NCBI RefSeq assembly: GCF_024171735.1 | Contig: NZ_JAMTCH010000004.1 | Coordinates: forward strand, 558,001 to 622,000 | DNA length: 64,000 nucleotides | Source of the DNA: Prauserella alba | GTDB taxonomy: Bacteria > Actinomycetota > Actinomycetes > Mycobacteriales > Pseudonocardiaceae | Direction: 5' to 3' | Shown here: positions 10,106 through 19,701 of the stretch, one piece after another | Numbering within the stretch: the stretch's first letter is position 1 | Layout: every line of letters starts with the position of its first letter | Translations under genes and position numbers: made by a program | Notes under the pieces: model-generated | What the model was told of the DNA's origin: nothing | Database searches by the model: none | Seen by the model: the letters and a program-made list of their open reading frames with translations, nothing else

Positions 10106-10177
10106 CCCCAGACCGCCGCCCCCAGATTTCCGCCCCCATGCGTCCGCCCCCATGTCTTTACCCCCGAGGCCTGCCCC
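10106..10177. repeat. periodic C-run array upstream of proV
   Basis: Six runs of four or five C start at 10106, 10119, 10133, 10147, 10161 and 10174, a period of 13-14 bases. Read as the proV-sense strand these are G4-G5 runs with 8-10 base spacers. They lie 50-120 bases upstream of the proV start, in its promoter or leader region. The spacers keep a partial ccatg/ccag motif, so the array looks like a degenerate tandem repeat. Confidence 0.7.
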
Positions 10178-10194
10178 TGAGGTCGCTGCCCCGC

Positions 10195-10228
10195 ACCTGT
10201 CACGCGGCCTGTGACCCGCGTGACAGGT
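10195..10228. promoter_or_regulatory. 13-bp perfect inverted repeat in the proV / bpsA-like divergent region
   Basis: The arms (10195-10207 and 10216-10228, acctgtcacgcgg and its complement) flank an 8-base spacer. The element lies 139 bases upstream of proV and 94 bases upstream of the divergent gene. This is typical of a dimeric repressor site; no regulator gene adjoins it. It could also form a hairpin in RNA. Confidence 0.45.
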
Positions 10229-10321
10229 CCGCCCGACGGTAACCGAGACGGCCGACAGAACCGCACCTTCGGAGTCGGCCGGGCGTCCGCGCCGCTGCTC
10301 AGGGCATCTAGGGTAGGCGCC

Positions 10322-11749
10322 ATGAATTCGGTGCGTCAGGTGTTCGGCGTGGACGCGAAGTCGCTGCGGCATGCCATCGCGTTGCTGACCGAGCGCAGCT
10401 GGCTGTTCGACGACCTCGTGCGCGAACTGGCCGCTCCCCGGCGCACGGTCGAGGAACTGCTGCAGGCCCTTGGCGACGACCTCGAACGGGACGGCGACCG
10501 CCTACGCCTGCGTCCCGACGTCGTCGACGCCCACCGGCAGCAAGCCGGCAGTCCGCACACCACGGACGGCCTCGAGGCGGAAGTCGCACGCCACATCGCG
10601 CACGTGCCGCCGCCGCTTCCCGCGCTCGACCACGTGCAGGCGACCGCCGACACCGTGGTGCGCCGCGCGCGCTGGCTCGACGAGCACTACGACCTGCGCA
10701 GCACCCGGCTGACGTTTCTCGGCGACCACGACCTGACCTCACTGGCGGTGCGTGCGCTGCGTCCCGAGGCCGAGCTGACGGTCATCGACGTCGACGACCG
10801 CATCCTCGACTACGTCGACCGGCAGAGCTCCCGGACGATCCGCACCGTCCACGCCGATCTGCGGTTCGGCCTCCCGCTGTCGGTGATGGGCAAGGCCGAC
10901 ATCGTGTTCAGCGACCCGCCGTACACCCCGGAGGGCATGGGGCTGTTCGCCACCAGGGGGCTCGAATGCCTCGCCGACCCGCCCGCGGGGCGCCTGGTGC
11001 TCGCCTACGGCTACAGCCCCCGGCATCCCGCACTCGGCCACCGCACCCAGCGCGCACTCGTCGGCCTGGGCCTTGCGTTCGAATCGATCGTGCCCGGGTT
11101 CCACCGATACAGCGGTGCGCAGGCGATCGGCAGCGCGGCCGACCTGTACGTCTGCCAGCCCACGACGAAGGCACGCAAGGGTGGCAGGAAGAGCAGCAAG
11201 CAGACCATCTACACGCGCGGGGCACAGTCACTCGAAGCAGGAGAGACCACGGACGAGCTGTTGACGGCGCTGCGGACCATCGCGGGCCAGAACGGACTCG
11301 ACGTCGAGGAACGCGGCGCCGACTGGACGAAGCCGGTCACGACGAAGCCCGGCACGGCCGTGGCCGTGGACCTCGGGGCCGACCCGGGGCCGTGGCTGCT
11401 GCGCACCCTGCTGGCCGTGAACGCCGATCGCGTGGCGGTGTTGCTGCCGAACTCACATCCGGACCTCGTCGACGCGGCGTCGCAGCGCGGGCTGACCGAA
11501 CTGATCGGCCCGAAGTACCGGCTCCGGCTGCTGCGCAGCACTCCGGACAACACGCACGCGGTCGTCGTCGCCGAACCGCCCGCCAGCGCCACCGGTCACA
11601 CCGACGCGGCGGCCCGCGCCCTGCTCACGCGGGCGCACGGCCGACTGGGCAACATCTGGCCCGACGCCCCCGAGGACGTCTCCGACGACCGGCTCATCGA
11701 CCTGCCGCGTCACCGCGTGGCCGAGGTCCGCACCGAGCTGGGCGACTGA
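10322..11749 (+). CDS. BpsA-like N4-bis(aminopropyl)spermidine synthase family protein (PF01861/DUF43)
   Basis: 475 residues. The N-terminal winged-helix-like region (about 1-70) and the methyltransferase-like core match the family that transfers aminopropyl groups from decarboxylated SAM to make branched polyamines. Key motifs are GDHDLTS (134-140, GDDD-like) and DPPYTPEGMG (198-207). The family name comes from a thermophilic archaeal/bacterial enzyme; the substrate in this organism is not known. A Lys-rich stretch (KARKGGRKSSKQ) leads into an extra C-terminal part of about 170 residues. ATG at 10322 is preceded by TAGGGT (10309-10314) with 7 bases between, the pattern of a leaderless transcript. 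ATG 10313 would add three residues. Confidence 0.75.
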   Translation: MNSVRQVFGVDAKSLRHAIALLTERSWLFDDLVRELAAPRRTVEELLQALGDDLERDGDRLRLRPDVVDAHRQQAGSPHTTDGLEAEVARHIAHVPPPLPALDHVQATADTVVRRARWLDEHYDLRSTRLTFLGDHDLTSLAVRALRPEAELTVIDVDDRILDYVDRQSSRTIRTVHADLRFGLPLSVMGKADIVFSDPPYTPEGMGLFATRGLECLADPPAGRLVLAYGYSPRHPALGHRTQRALVGLGLAFESIVPGFHRYSGAQAIGSAADLYVCQPTTKARKGGRKSSKQTIYTRGAQSLEAGETTDELLTALRTIAGQNGLDVEERGADWTKPVTTKPGTAVAVDLGADPGPWLLRTLLAVNADRVAVLLPNSHPDLVDAASQRGLTELIGPKYRLRLLRSTPDNTHAVVVAEPPASATGHTDAAARALLTRAHGRLGNIWPDAPEDVSDDRLIDLPRHRVAEVRTELGD

Positions 11750-11765
11750 CCCTGCCTACGAGAAG

Positions 11766-11816
11766 CCCCCAGGGGCACTTTGGTTGCATCGAGTGCAACC
11801 AAAGTGCCCCTGGGGG
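11766..11816. repeat. dispersed intergenic palindrome, copy 2
   Basis: Perfect 23-bp arms (11766-11788 and 11794-11816) flank a 5-base loop. The outer part is the same as copy 1 (CCCCCAGGGGCAC); the inner part differs in both arms together (tttggttgca instead of cttggtggcg), so pairing is preserved. It lies 16 bases after the BpsA-like stop and 27 bases before the malic-enzyme stop on the other strand. Confidence 0.85.
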
Positions 11817-11843
11817 CAGTTGGTAGCTGTCGGCGATCCGCCG

Positions 11844-13010
11844 TCAGCCGACGACGCCGTCGGCTTCCGCGGCCTTCGCGACCGCGGTCGCCACCTCCTC
11901 GGCGACCCTCGGATCGAGCGGGCTCGGCACGATGCGGTCGGCCGCGAGTTCGTCGGCCGCCACGGACACGATCGCCTCAGCCGCCGCGAGCTTCATGTTC
12001 TCCGTGATCGCCCGAGCACCGGCATCGAGCGCACCGCGGAACACCCCGGGGAACGCCAGCACGTTGTTGATCTGGTTCGGGAAGTCGCTGCGGCCGGTGG
12101 CCACCACTGACGCGTACTTCGCCGCGACGTCCGGGTGAACCTCGGGGTCCGGGTTGGACAGTGCGAACACGATCGGTTCGGGCGCCATCGTCGCGAGGAG
12201 GTTCTCGTCGATCGTCGCGCTCGACAGGCCGATGAACACGTCCGCGCCGGCCATCGCCTCGTCGATGCCGCCGCGCAGGCCCGCCTTGTTGGTCGTTTCG
12301 GCCAGCTCGGTCTTGATCGCGTTGAGGTTGTCCCGGCCCGTGTGGATGATCCCCCGCGAGTCGAGGACCGTGACGTCACCGACACCCGCGGCCTGCAGGA
12401 TCTTCGCGCACGCCACGCCCGCGGCGCCCGCGCCGGAGATCACGACCCGCTGGTCGGCGATGTCACGACCGGCCACCAGGTTCGCGCCCCGCAGCGCCGC
12501 TAGCACGACGATGGCCGTGCCGTGTTGGTCGTCGTGCATGACCGGGCAGTCCAACGCGTCCTTGAGCTTGTCCTCGAGCTCGAAGCACCGGGGCGCCGAC
12601 ACGTCCTCCAGGTTCACCGCGCCGAACGACGGACGCAGCCGCACCAGCGTTTCGACGATCTCGTCGACGTCGCTGGTGTCGAGCACGAGCGGAATCGAGT
12701 CCAACCCGGCGAACGTCTTGAACAGGACCGACTTACCTTCCATGACCGGCAGCGAAGCGCTCGCGCCGATGTCACCGAGCCCGAGTACCGCCGTGCCGTC
12801 GCTGACCACTGCCACCAACCGGTCCGCCCACGTGTAGCGCTTCGCGAGCTCCGGCTGGTCCTCGATGGCGCGGCTGACCTTCGCCACCCCGGGGGTGTAG
12901 GCGATGGACAGGTCGCGCGCCTGCGTGATGGGTCGGGTGGCCGACACGGAGAGCTTGCCGCCCTCGTGTCCGCCGAAGATGTCGTCGTCACTCACCTGAG
13001 CTTGGGACAC
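11844..13010 (-). CDS. NAD(P)-dependent malic enzyme
   Basis: 388 residues from the preferred GTG at 13010, which has GGAG about eight bases upstream; an in-frame start near 13100 would add 30 residues unlike the family. It decarboxylates malate to pyruvate with reduction of NAD(P). Seen: the N-terminal malic domain (SIAYTPGVAKV with the catalytic Tyr, SDGTAVLGLGDIG, ALDCPVMHDDQHGTAIV with metal-binding Asp residues) and a Rossmann NAD-binding domain (ISGAGAAGVACA). This is the short prokaryotic form without a phosphotransacetylase extension. Single gene, convergent with the BpsA-like gene and divergent from rmlC. Cofactor preference is not readable with confidence. Confidence 0.93.
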   Translation of the reverse strand: MSQAQVSDDDIFGGHEGGKLSVSATRPITQARDLSIAYTPGVAKVSRAIEDQPELAKRYTWADRLVAVVSDGTAVLGLGDIGASASLPVMEGKSVLFKTFAGLDSIPLVLDTSDVDEIVETLVRLRPSFGAVNLEDVSAPRCFELEDKLKDALDCPVMHDDQHGTAIVVLAALRGANLVAGRDIADQRVVISGAGAAGVACAKILQAAGVGDVTVLDSRGIIHTGRDNLNAIKTELAETTNKAGLRGGIDEAMAGADVFIGLSSATIDENLLATMAPEPIVFALSNPDPEVHPDVAAKYASVVATGRSDFPNQINNVLAFPGVFRGALDAGARAITENMKLAAAEAIVSVAADELAADRIVPSPLDPRVAEEVATAVAKAAEADGVVG

Positions 13011-13399
13011 GTCTATCTCCAGGGCTGAAAAGGAAAACTGCCAGCGGGCACTCCGCTGGCTCGTGGGCTCCTCGGTCCCGGCGACTCGGCGCGGTAGCAC
13101 CGTCTGCCGGCAAGGTGTCCGTCATAAGGCCCTTGGTTCAGGCGTAGCCGCGGACGCGGCGGTCCGTCCAGTGTGACATCTCCACGCGCTGTCAGCCGTG
13201 CCAGTGCGGCCCGGATCACAGAACCACCCCCGTTTCCGCAGGTCACGCCGCCGCTAGCAAGACGGACGTCCGACTTGGGTGGATCTTGCCACTCCCATCA
13301 TCGCCCAGCCGGAGGCGCTGCGCGTGACCGCCTAGGGCCCACCCGTCACCCTCCGCCGCCCAGCCGGAGGCGCTTCGCGCCGCTGCATAGGATTTCAGC
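13011..13399. other. intergenic region between malic enzyme and rmlC-like gene
   Basis: 389 bases between divergent genes, holding both promoters. On the rmlC side TAGGAT (13388-13393) sits 6 bases before the ATG. The right half contains a 23-bp direct repeat described separately. No credible coding frame or RNA gene was seen. Confidence 0.6.
13302..13379 (+). repeat. 23-bp direct repeat, related to a copy near tmk
   Basis: Units 13302-13324 and 13357-13379 match at 22 of 23 positions and share gcccagccggaggcgct. The second unit continues into an 18-base string (13366-13383, ggaggcgcttcgcgccgc) that recurs inverted at 48041-48058. The core ggcgc-ttc-gcgcc is itself a small hairpin. Short dispersed intergenic element of unknown role. 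Confidence 0.6.
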
Positions 13400-14011
13400 A
13401 TGGAAGCCCGCACGCTGGCCGTCCCGCACGCCGTGGAGTTCACCCCGCCCGTCTTCGGTGACCAGCGCGGTCTGTTCACCGCCCCGTTCCAGGAGCCGGC
13501 CTTCCTCGATACGGTCGGGCATCCGCTGACCGTGGCGCAGACCAACCACAGCGTGTCCCGCCGCGGCACGATCCGCGGCATCCACTTCGCCGACGTGCCA
13601 CCGGGGCAGGGCAAGTACGTCTACTGCCCGAATGGCTCCCTGCTGGACATCGTCGTCGACCTGCGCACCGGCTCTCCCACGTTCGGCACGTGGGACATGG
13701 TGACACTCGACAGCCGGACCTTCCGCGGCGTGTACATCGCGGAGGGACTGGGGCACGGTTTCATCGCCCTCGAGGACGACACGGTCATGACGTACCTGTG
13801 CTCGACGTCGTACAACCCGCCGGCCGAACACGGCATCGACCCCCTCGATCCGGACCTCGGCCTGCCGTGGCCCGGCGACGTCGAGTACGTCCTCTCCGAC
13901 AAGGACCGCGCCGCCCCGTCGCTCACCGAGGCCCGCGACTCCGGCCTGCTACCCCGCTACGAGGACTGCCTCGCCCGTTACGCAGAGCTACGCGCGAACG
14001 CACCCGCCTGA
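13400..14011 (+). CDS. rmlC: RmlC-like dTDP-sugar epimerase
   Basis: 203 residues of the dTDP-4-dehydrorhamnose 3,5-epimerase cupin family. Motifs: FGDQRGLFTAPF (substrate region), RRGTIRGIHFADVP with the catalytic His, GQGKYVYCPNGSLLDIVVDLR, and GLGHGFIALEDDTVMTYL. It would epimerise C3 and/or C5 of a dTDP-4-keto-6-deoxyhexose. No rmlA/B/D genes are nearby, so a role in a different deoxysugar cannot be excluded. The start fits a leaderless message (TAGGAT, 6 bases, ATG). Convergent with the cholesterol oxidase, with palindrome relics in the gap. Confidence 0.82.
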   Translation: MEARTLAVPHAVEFTPPVFGDQRGLFTAPFQEPAFLDTVGHPLTVAQTNHSVSRRGTIRGIHFADVPPGQGKYVYCPNGSLLDIVVDLRTGSPTFGTWDMVTLDSRTFRGVYIAEGLGHGFIALEDDTVMTYLCSTSYNPPAEHGIDPLDPDLGLPWPGDVEYVLSDKDRAAPSLTEARDSGLLPRYEDCLARYAELRANAPA

Positions 14012-14019
14012 GGTCCGGC

Positions 14020-14140
14020 GTTGCCCTCAAGGACACCTTGGGGGCAACGGACACAGTCATGCGCCGGCGGGCCTGATGCGGCGCTGGGCTTGATCAAGGG
14101 AAGATTCGGTGCGTTCAACGCCACCATGGTGCCCTTGGGA
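14020..14140. repeat. dispersed intergenic palindrome, copy 3 (degenerate, split)
   Basis: Two pieces. 14020-14032 pairs with 14036-14048 (13 bp, one mismatch; gttgccctcaagg / ccttgggggcaac). About 45 bases on, 14093-14140 keeps the right half of the family element (cgttcaacgccaccatggtg, then cccttggg) with a decayed left arm. The region lies between the convergent rmlC-like and cholesterol oxidase genes. It looks like a decayed copy of the 4626 element next to a shorter hairpin. Confidence 0.6.
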
Positions 14141-14155
14141 GCGAGACCCCGATGG

Positions 14156-15832
<1,677 letters not shown>

Positions 15833-15912
15833 TCACATTGTCCCGGAAGTTCACTCGGTTGACTTAACAGCAAGCGCAACGTGCCGGGAACCGCACACGA
15901 CCGGCGAACGGC

Positions 15913-16416
15913 TCACTTCCGCGGGGTCACCCAGATCGTGATGTCGGCGGTGACGACCGTCCGGCCGGACCGGTCCCGGATGTCGACCGGCACGAGCACC
16001 TCGACCCCGTCGCCGCCGTCCTCCGGGAGTTGTGGCAGCTCCGGCAGTTCGGCGACGGCCGTCAGCGACGTGCCTGCCTTCGCGACGTACGACACCGACA
16101 TCCCCTTCGGGATCCACCGGTGCGTCGCCGGGATCGTCGCCTCCGCGAGCATGCCCATCGCGATCTCGGCCAGGTTGCAGGCGGCGATGGCGTGGAACGT
16201 CTTGATGTGGTTGTGCACACCGATCCACTTGGGCGCCGCCACCTCGCAACGCCCTGGCCGCATGTCCCGCACTCTCGGCAGCACCGAACCGAAGTACGGC
16301 ACGCGCAGGCACAGTGCGGCGGAGAACACGCCTTTGCCGATCGCCGAGCCGGACAACTTCCGCCACATCGCGTATGTCGGGTTCGTCGCCGGGCTCGCCA
16401 CATCCTGAGAGGTCAT
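15913..16416 (-). CDS. DUF4442 hotdog-fold thioesterase-like protein
   Basis: 167 residues, matching the DUF4442 group of hotdog-fold proteins (SGSAIGKGVFSAALCLRVPYF; then IKTFHAIAACNLAEIAMGM, the region holding the usual catalytic or binding helix; then PKGMSVSYVAKAGTSL). Proteins of this type are thought to act on acyl thioesters, but no substrate is established. The ATG at 16416 lies 6 bases after TAATAT on the minus strand (plus positions 16423-16428), so the transcript is probably leaderless. That -10 element overlaps a TTACC-N4-GGTAA palindrome. Confidence 0.75.
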   Translation of the reverse strand: MTSQDVASPATNPTYAMWRKLSGSAIGKGVFSAALCLRVPYFGSVLPRVRDMRPGRCEVAAPKWIGVHNHIKTFHAIAACNLAEIAMGMLAEATIPATHRWIPKGMSVSYVAKAGTSLTAVAELPELPQLPEDGGDGVEVLVPVDIRDRSGRTVVTADITIWVTPRK

Positions 16417-16425
16417 GACCACATA

Positions 16426-16439
16426 TTACCCGCCGGTAA
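16426..16439. promoter_or_regulatory. TTACC-N4-GGTAA operator candidate
   Basis: A nearly perfect 14-bp palindrome (TTACC CGCC GGTAA) sits in the divergent region between the DUF4442 and histidine-phosphatase genes. It overlaps the likely -10 element of the former. TTACC-type palindromes are common TetR-family operators in actinobacteria, including fatty-acid regulators. No TetR gene adjoins, so an unlinked regulator is implied. Confidence 0.45.
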
Positions 16440-16476
16440 CCAACCGGTGGGCATGGTGCCGGGATACGGTGCCCTC

Positions 16477-17067
16477 GTGTCCGAACACGCGATCCTGATC
16501 CTCCGGCACGGCCAGACCGAATGGTCCGCCGCGGGCAAGCACACGAGCCACACCGACGTCCCGCTGACCGGCGTCGGCGAGCGCCAGGCCCACGCCGCGG
16601 GCCGCACCTACGCCGTGCTGCACGGCGGCACCGACCCCGCCCTGGTGCTGTGCAGCCCGCGGGCACGCGCACGGGACACGGCACGACTGGCGGGCATCGA
16701 CGTCGACGAGACCTGCGACGAACTCGCCGAGTGGGACTACGGCGAGTACGAGGGCATCACCACCGAACAGATCCGCCGCACCGTCCCCGACTGGACACTG
16801 TGGACCGACGGTGCACCCGAGGGCGAAGCGCCCGCCCAGGTCGCCGCACGGGCCGATCGCGTACTCGAGCGCGCCCGGACAGCACTGAACGGCGGCGACG
16901 TCGTGCTCATCGGGCACGGCCACTTCAGCCGGGTACTGATCGCCCGCTGGCTCGGCCTCGATGCCGCACTCGGGGAGGGCTTCCGCGTCGACCCGGCGAG
17001 CATCTCCGTCCTCGGCCACGACCGCGGCGCGCCGCAGCTCCGCCACCTCAACGTTCCGCCCACCTGA
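16477..17067 (+). CDS. histidine phosphatase superfamily (phosphoglycerate mutase-like) protein
   Basis: 196 residues. The catalytic RHG motif is at residues 10-12 (LILRHGQTEW). The partner Glu is in ELAEWDYGEYEG, and the second His is in VLIGHGHFSRVL. It belongs to the broad-specificity phosphatase branch; the substrate is unknown. GTG 16477 is chosen because TACGGT (16465-16470) ends six bases before it, giving a leaderless transcript. ATG 16453 would add eight residues. It is followed at 17138 by an acetyltransferase gene on the same strand. Confidence 0.82.
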   Translation: MSEHAILILRHGQTEWSAAGKHTSHTDVPLTGVGERQAHAAGRTYAVLHGGTDPALVLCSPRARARDTARLAGIDVDETCDELAEWDYGEYEGITTEQIRRTVPDWTLWTDGAPEGEAPAQVAARADRVLERARTALNGGDVVLIGHGHFSRVLIARWLGLDAALGEGFRVDPASISVLGHDRGAPQLRHLNVPPT

Positions 17068-17137
17068 GGCGGCGCCGCCCCTCGCGTCCTCGCCCCTCGC
17101 GTCCTCGCCCCACACCGGCGGTGCGAAGCTCGGAGCC

Positions 17138-17614
17138 ATGACGATCCGCCGCATCCGCACCGACGACGTCGACGCCGTCGTCGACCTGGTCCACGCGCTC
17201 GCCGAGTACGAGAAGGCTCCCGACGAGTGCCACCTGACCTCCGATCAGCTGCACGCCGCGCTGTTCGCCGACAAGCCCGCGCTCTACGGCCACGTCGCCG
17301 AGGCCGACGGCGAGGTCGTGGGCTTCGCGCTGTGGTTCCTGAACTTCTCCACCTGGCGCGGGGTGCACGGCATCTACCTGGAGGACCTGTTCGTCCGTCC
17401 CGAACACCGCGGTTCGGGGCTCGGCAAGGCGCTGCTGGCCGGCCTGGCCGCCGAATGCGTCGAACGCGGTTACGCGCGCCTGGAATGGTGGGTGCTGAAC
17501 TGGAACCCCGCGAGGGCGTTCTACGAATCGCTGGAGGCCGTCGCCATGGACGAATGGACGGTCTACCGCCTCACCGACACCCCGCTGCGGGAGCTCGCCG
17601 AGCAGGCGAGCTGA
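17138..17614 (+). CDS. GNAT family N-acetyltransferase
   Basis: 158 residues. The acetyl-CoA binding stretch is intact (YLEDLFVRPEHRGSGLGKAL with the R/Q-x-x-G-x-G/A loop). The flanking sequence (ADGEVVGFALWFLNFSTW, LEWWVLNWNPARAFYESL) resembles diamine/spermidine acetyltransferases of the SSAT type. A polyamine or small-amine substrate is therefore plausible but not shown. A 15-bp sequence (ctcgcgtcctcgccc) is duplicated in the short gap upstream. Convergent with the next gene, 38 bases away. Confidence 0.8.
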   Translation: MTIRRIRTDDVDAVVDLVHALAEYEKAPDECHLTSDQLHAALFADKPALYGHVAEADGEVVGFALWFLNFSTWRGVHGIYLEDLFVRPEHRGSGLGKALLAGLAAECVERGYARLEWWVLNWNPARAFYESLEAVAMDEWTVYRLTDTPLRELAEQAS

Positions 17615-17652
17615 CCGGCTCGTGCGCCACGCCCGGCGACCCCTGGAGCAGC

Positions 17653-18117
17653 TCAGCCGTCCCCGGGCTCGTCGCGTTCGGCGGCCCTGCCGGACACGCC
17701 GCCGCGCCTGGCGGCCTCCTCCTCCGTTTCGTCGGGCCGCTGGCCGAGCACCCACGCGCGCGAGTCCCTGCGGAAGAGCAGCACGATCACGGTGACACCG
17801 GCGATCATGATCGGCACCCCGAACGCCGACTGGTCCGAAGGGCCGGCCGCGTACCAGCCGACTCCCACGAGAATCAGCGCGACGACCAGGGACGGCGATC
17901 GCGCCCAGGTCTTGCCCAGCAGCAGCCCCGCCGCACAGGCCAGCACGGCGACACCGAGCACGACGTAGTAGCTCACCTCGGCGGCCAGATCGGGACTCCT
18001 GCCGGTGACCGCGAGCGCGATACCGATCGCGATGAGCGCGAAGCCCGGCAGTGCCGTCAGCAGCCCCGCGTACCGGACTTCGCGGGGCGCGGGCGAGATC
18101 TTGTCGGCGAGCGCCAC
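17653..18117 (-). CDS. four-TM membrane protein, unknown function
   Basis: 154 residues with four predicted membrane segments (GLLTALPGFALIAIGIAL, YYVVLGVAVLACAAGLLL, SPSLVVALILVGVGWYA, VPIMIAGVTVIVLLF) and a charged Glu/Arg-rich C-terminal tail. The GTG at 18117 has a strong GGGAAGG Shine-Dalgarno. I do not recognise a named family. Similar small membrane proteins are common in actinobacteria. Its neighbours give no functional clue. Confidence 0.7.
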   Translation of the reverse strand: MALADKISPAPREVRYAGLLTALPGFALIAIGIALAVTGRSPDLAAEVSYYVVLGVAVLACAAGLLLGKTWARSPSLVVALILVGVGWYAAGPSDQSAFGVPIMIAGVTVIVLLFRRDSRAWVLGQRPDETEEEAARRGGVSGRAAERDEPGDG

Positions 18118-18343
18118 GAGCGGGCCTTCCCTCGGATGTGACCGTGCGTGAACGCTTTCGATGGTATGCCACCCGGACGGCCGTTTTCCGGCGCCCACCA
18201 TCGCGACAAGGATTCGAGGTGTCGTCGATGAGCCGGCGGTCGTCCGGGGTGCACTCGTCACGGCGGAAGTCGACACGTTCGCCGACCACGGCAGGAGGCA
18301 GCAGGCCAGGAGAACGGGCTGGCGATTCACCTACGCTGGACGA

Positions 18344-19414
18344 GTGCGCGCAGTTCTCGTCGTGAATCCACAGGCCACCGCCACCTCACCGGGAGGGCGT
18401 GACGTACTGGCACACGCCCTCGCCAGTCAGGTGAAGCTCGAGGTGGTCGAGACCGAGCACCGTGGTCACGCGATGACGGTCGCCCGCGCGGCCGCGCGTG
18501 GCGAACTCGGCGACGTCGGCCTCGTCGTCGCGCACGGCGGGGACGGCACGGTCAACGAGGTCGTCAACGGCCTCATGGACGGTGCCGGTCGCGCTGCGCG
18601 GCACGGGCCAGGGAGCCTGCGCGACGTCCGCGACCACGAGACCGGGCGAGTGCTGCCGGGCTCGCCGGCGGACCCCGGTTCACTGCCGCCGGTGCCCGCG
18701 CCGATGCTGGGGGTCGTCCCCGGCGGTTCCGCGAACGTCTTCGCGCGCGCCCTCGGCCTGCCCCGCGATCCTGTCGAAGCGACCCACCGCCTGTTGCATG
18801 CCGTGGACACGGGTTCCACGCGGCGGGTCGGGCTCGGCATCGCCGACGGCGGACGCGCCGCAGCGCGCGCGGACGACACCTCAAGCGCGGTGGCGAGCGG
18901 GGCGCGCTGGTTCACGTTCAACGCCGGCCTTGGCTGGGACGCGGACGTCGTGGCAGGCGTCGACGCGAAGCGCGGCAAGCGCACGAGCCCGGCGCTGTAC
19001 GCCCGCACGGCCGTTTCCGCCTATCTGAGGCCGCCGCACGGCAGGCCCGCGATGAGCCTCGAGCTGCCCGGCGAGGAACCGGCGGACGTGCGGACCGTGT
19101 TCGTCTCCAACACCGACCCGTGGAGCTACCTCGGCTCCCGGCCGGTGCACCTGAACACCAGCAGTTCGTTCGACACCGGCCTGGGGCTCTTCGCACTGCG
19201 CAAGATGGGCACGGCGACGGTGCTGCGCCACCTCAGGCAGGCCTTGCATCAGGGCAAACACCGAGGTCGACGGCTGATTCGCGAAGACGATGTGTCGTCC
19301 GTCTGCGTGAAAGCCGAAAAACCCGTAAACTTTCAGGTCGACGGAGACCTGGTCGGAACGCGCACCAGGGTGGAGTTCCGGAGCGTCCCACGGGCGCTCA
19401 CCGTCGCGGTATGA
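18344..19414 (+). CDS. diacylglycerol kinase-family lipid kinase
   Basis: 356 residues of the DAGK catalytic/YegS/BmrU type. Signature GGDGTVNEVVNGL is at 65-77. The nucleotide-binding GVVPGGSANVFARALGLP and the C-terminal beta-sandwich (VNFQVDGDLVG) are also recognisable. It phosphorylates a lipid or sphingosine-like alcohol; mycobacterial homologues make PIM-related or undecaprenyl-type products, and the substrate here is unknown. A family-unusual insertion of about 30 residues (GRAARHGPGSLRDVRDHETG) separates the two nucleotide-binding motifs. GTG 18344 follows TACGCT (18332-18337) by six bases, so it is probably leaderless. Confidence 0.87.
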   Translation: MRAVLVVNPQATATSPGGRDVLAHALASQVKLEVVETEHRGHAMTVARAAARGELGDVGLVVAHGGDGTVNEVVNGLMDGAGRAARHGPGSLRDVRDHETGRVLPGSPADPGSLPPVPAPMLGVVPGGSANVFARALGLPRDPVEATHRLLHAVDTGSTRRVGLGIADGGRAAARADDTSSAVASGARWFTFNAGLGWDADVVAGVDAKRGKRTSPALYARTAVSAYLRPPHGRPAMSLELPGEEPADVRTVFVSNTDPWSYLGSRPVHLNTSSSFDTGLGLFALRKMGTATVLRHLRQALHQGKHRGRRLIREDDVSSVCVKAEKPVNFQVDGDLVGTRTRVEFRSVPRALTVAV

Positions 19415-19567
19415 CTGGTCGCAGCCGGTGAACAGCAACCAGCTGATCACCTCCGGCAAACCCCGGTTGCCGCTCATCGACGCTGAGGCTCCACTCGCCG
19501 CAAAGTTCGATCGACGGGCGGCGTTGCTGAGAGGTAAAGCCGCAGGTCAGATCGGCGTTTTGCTGCC

Positions 19568-19581
19568 GTGACCTGACTCAC
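19568..19581. promoter_or_regulatory. CRP-like site GTGA-N6-TCAC upstream of whiB1
   Basis: The sequence reads cGTGAcctgacTCACc, a perfect inverted GTGA/TCAC pair with 6-base spacing, centred 127 bases before the whiB1 ATG. It matches the general CRP/FNR-family half-sites. From recollection, whiB1 of M. tuberculosis is controlled by the cAMP receptor protein through such sites. Function here is inferred. Confidence 0.55.
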
Positions 19582-19701
19582 CGATCCGCCGAAAACACTT
19601 GTCGAAGCCCGGGACTCGTGAAAGCATTCACAAGCACCCCGAAAACGACCGCCAAGACGACGTTGGCGCGGCACCCCCGCGTCTTGAGAAGGAGCTCAAG
19701 A

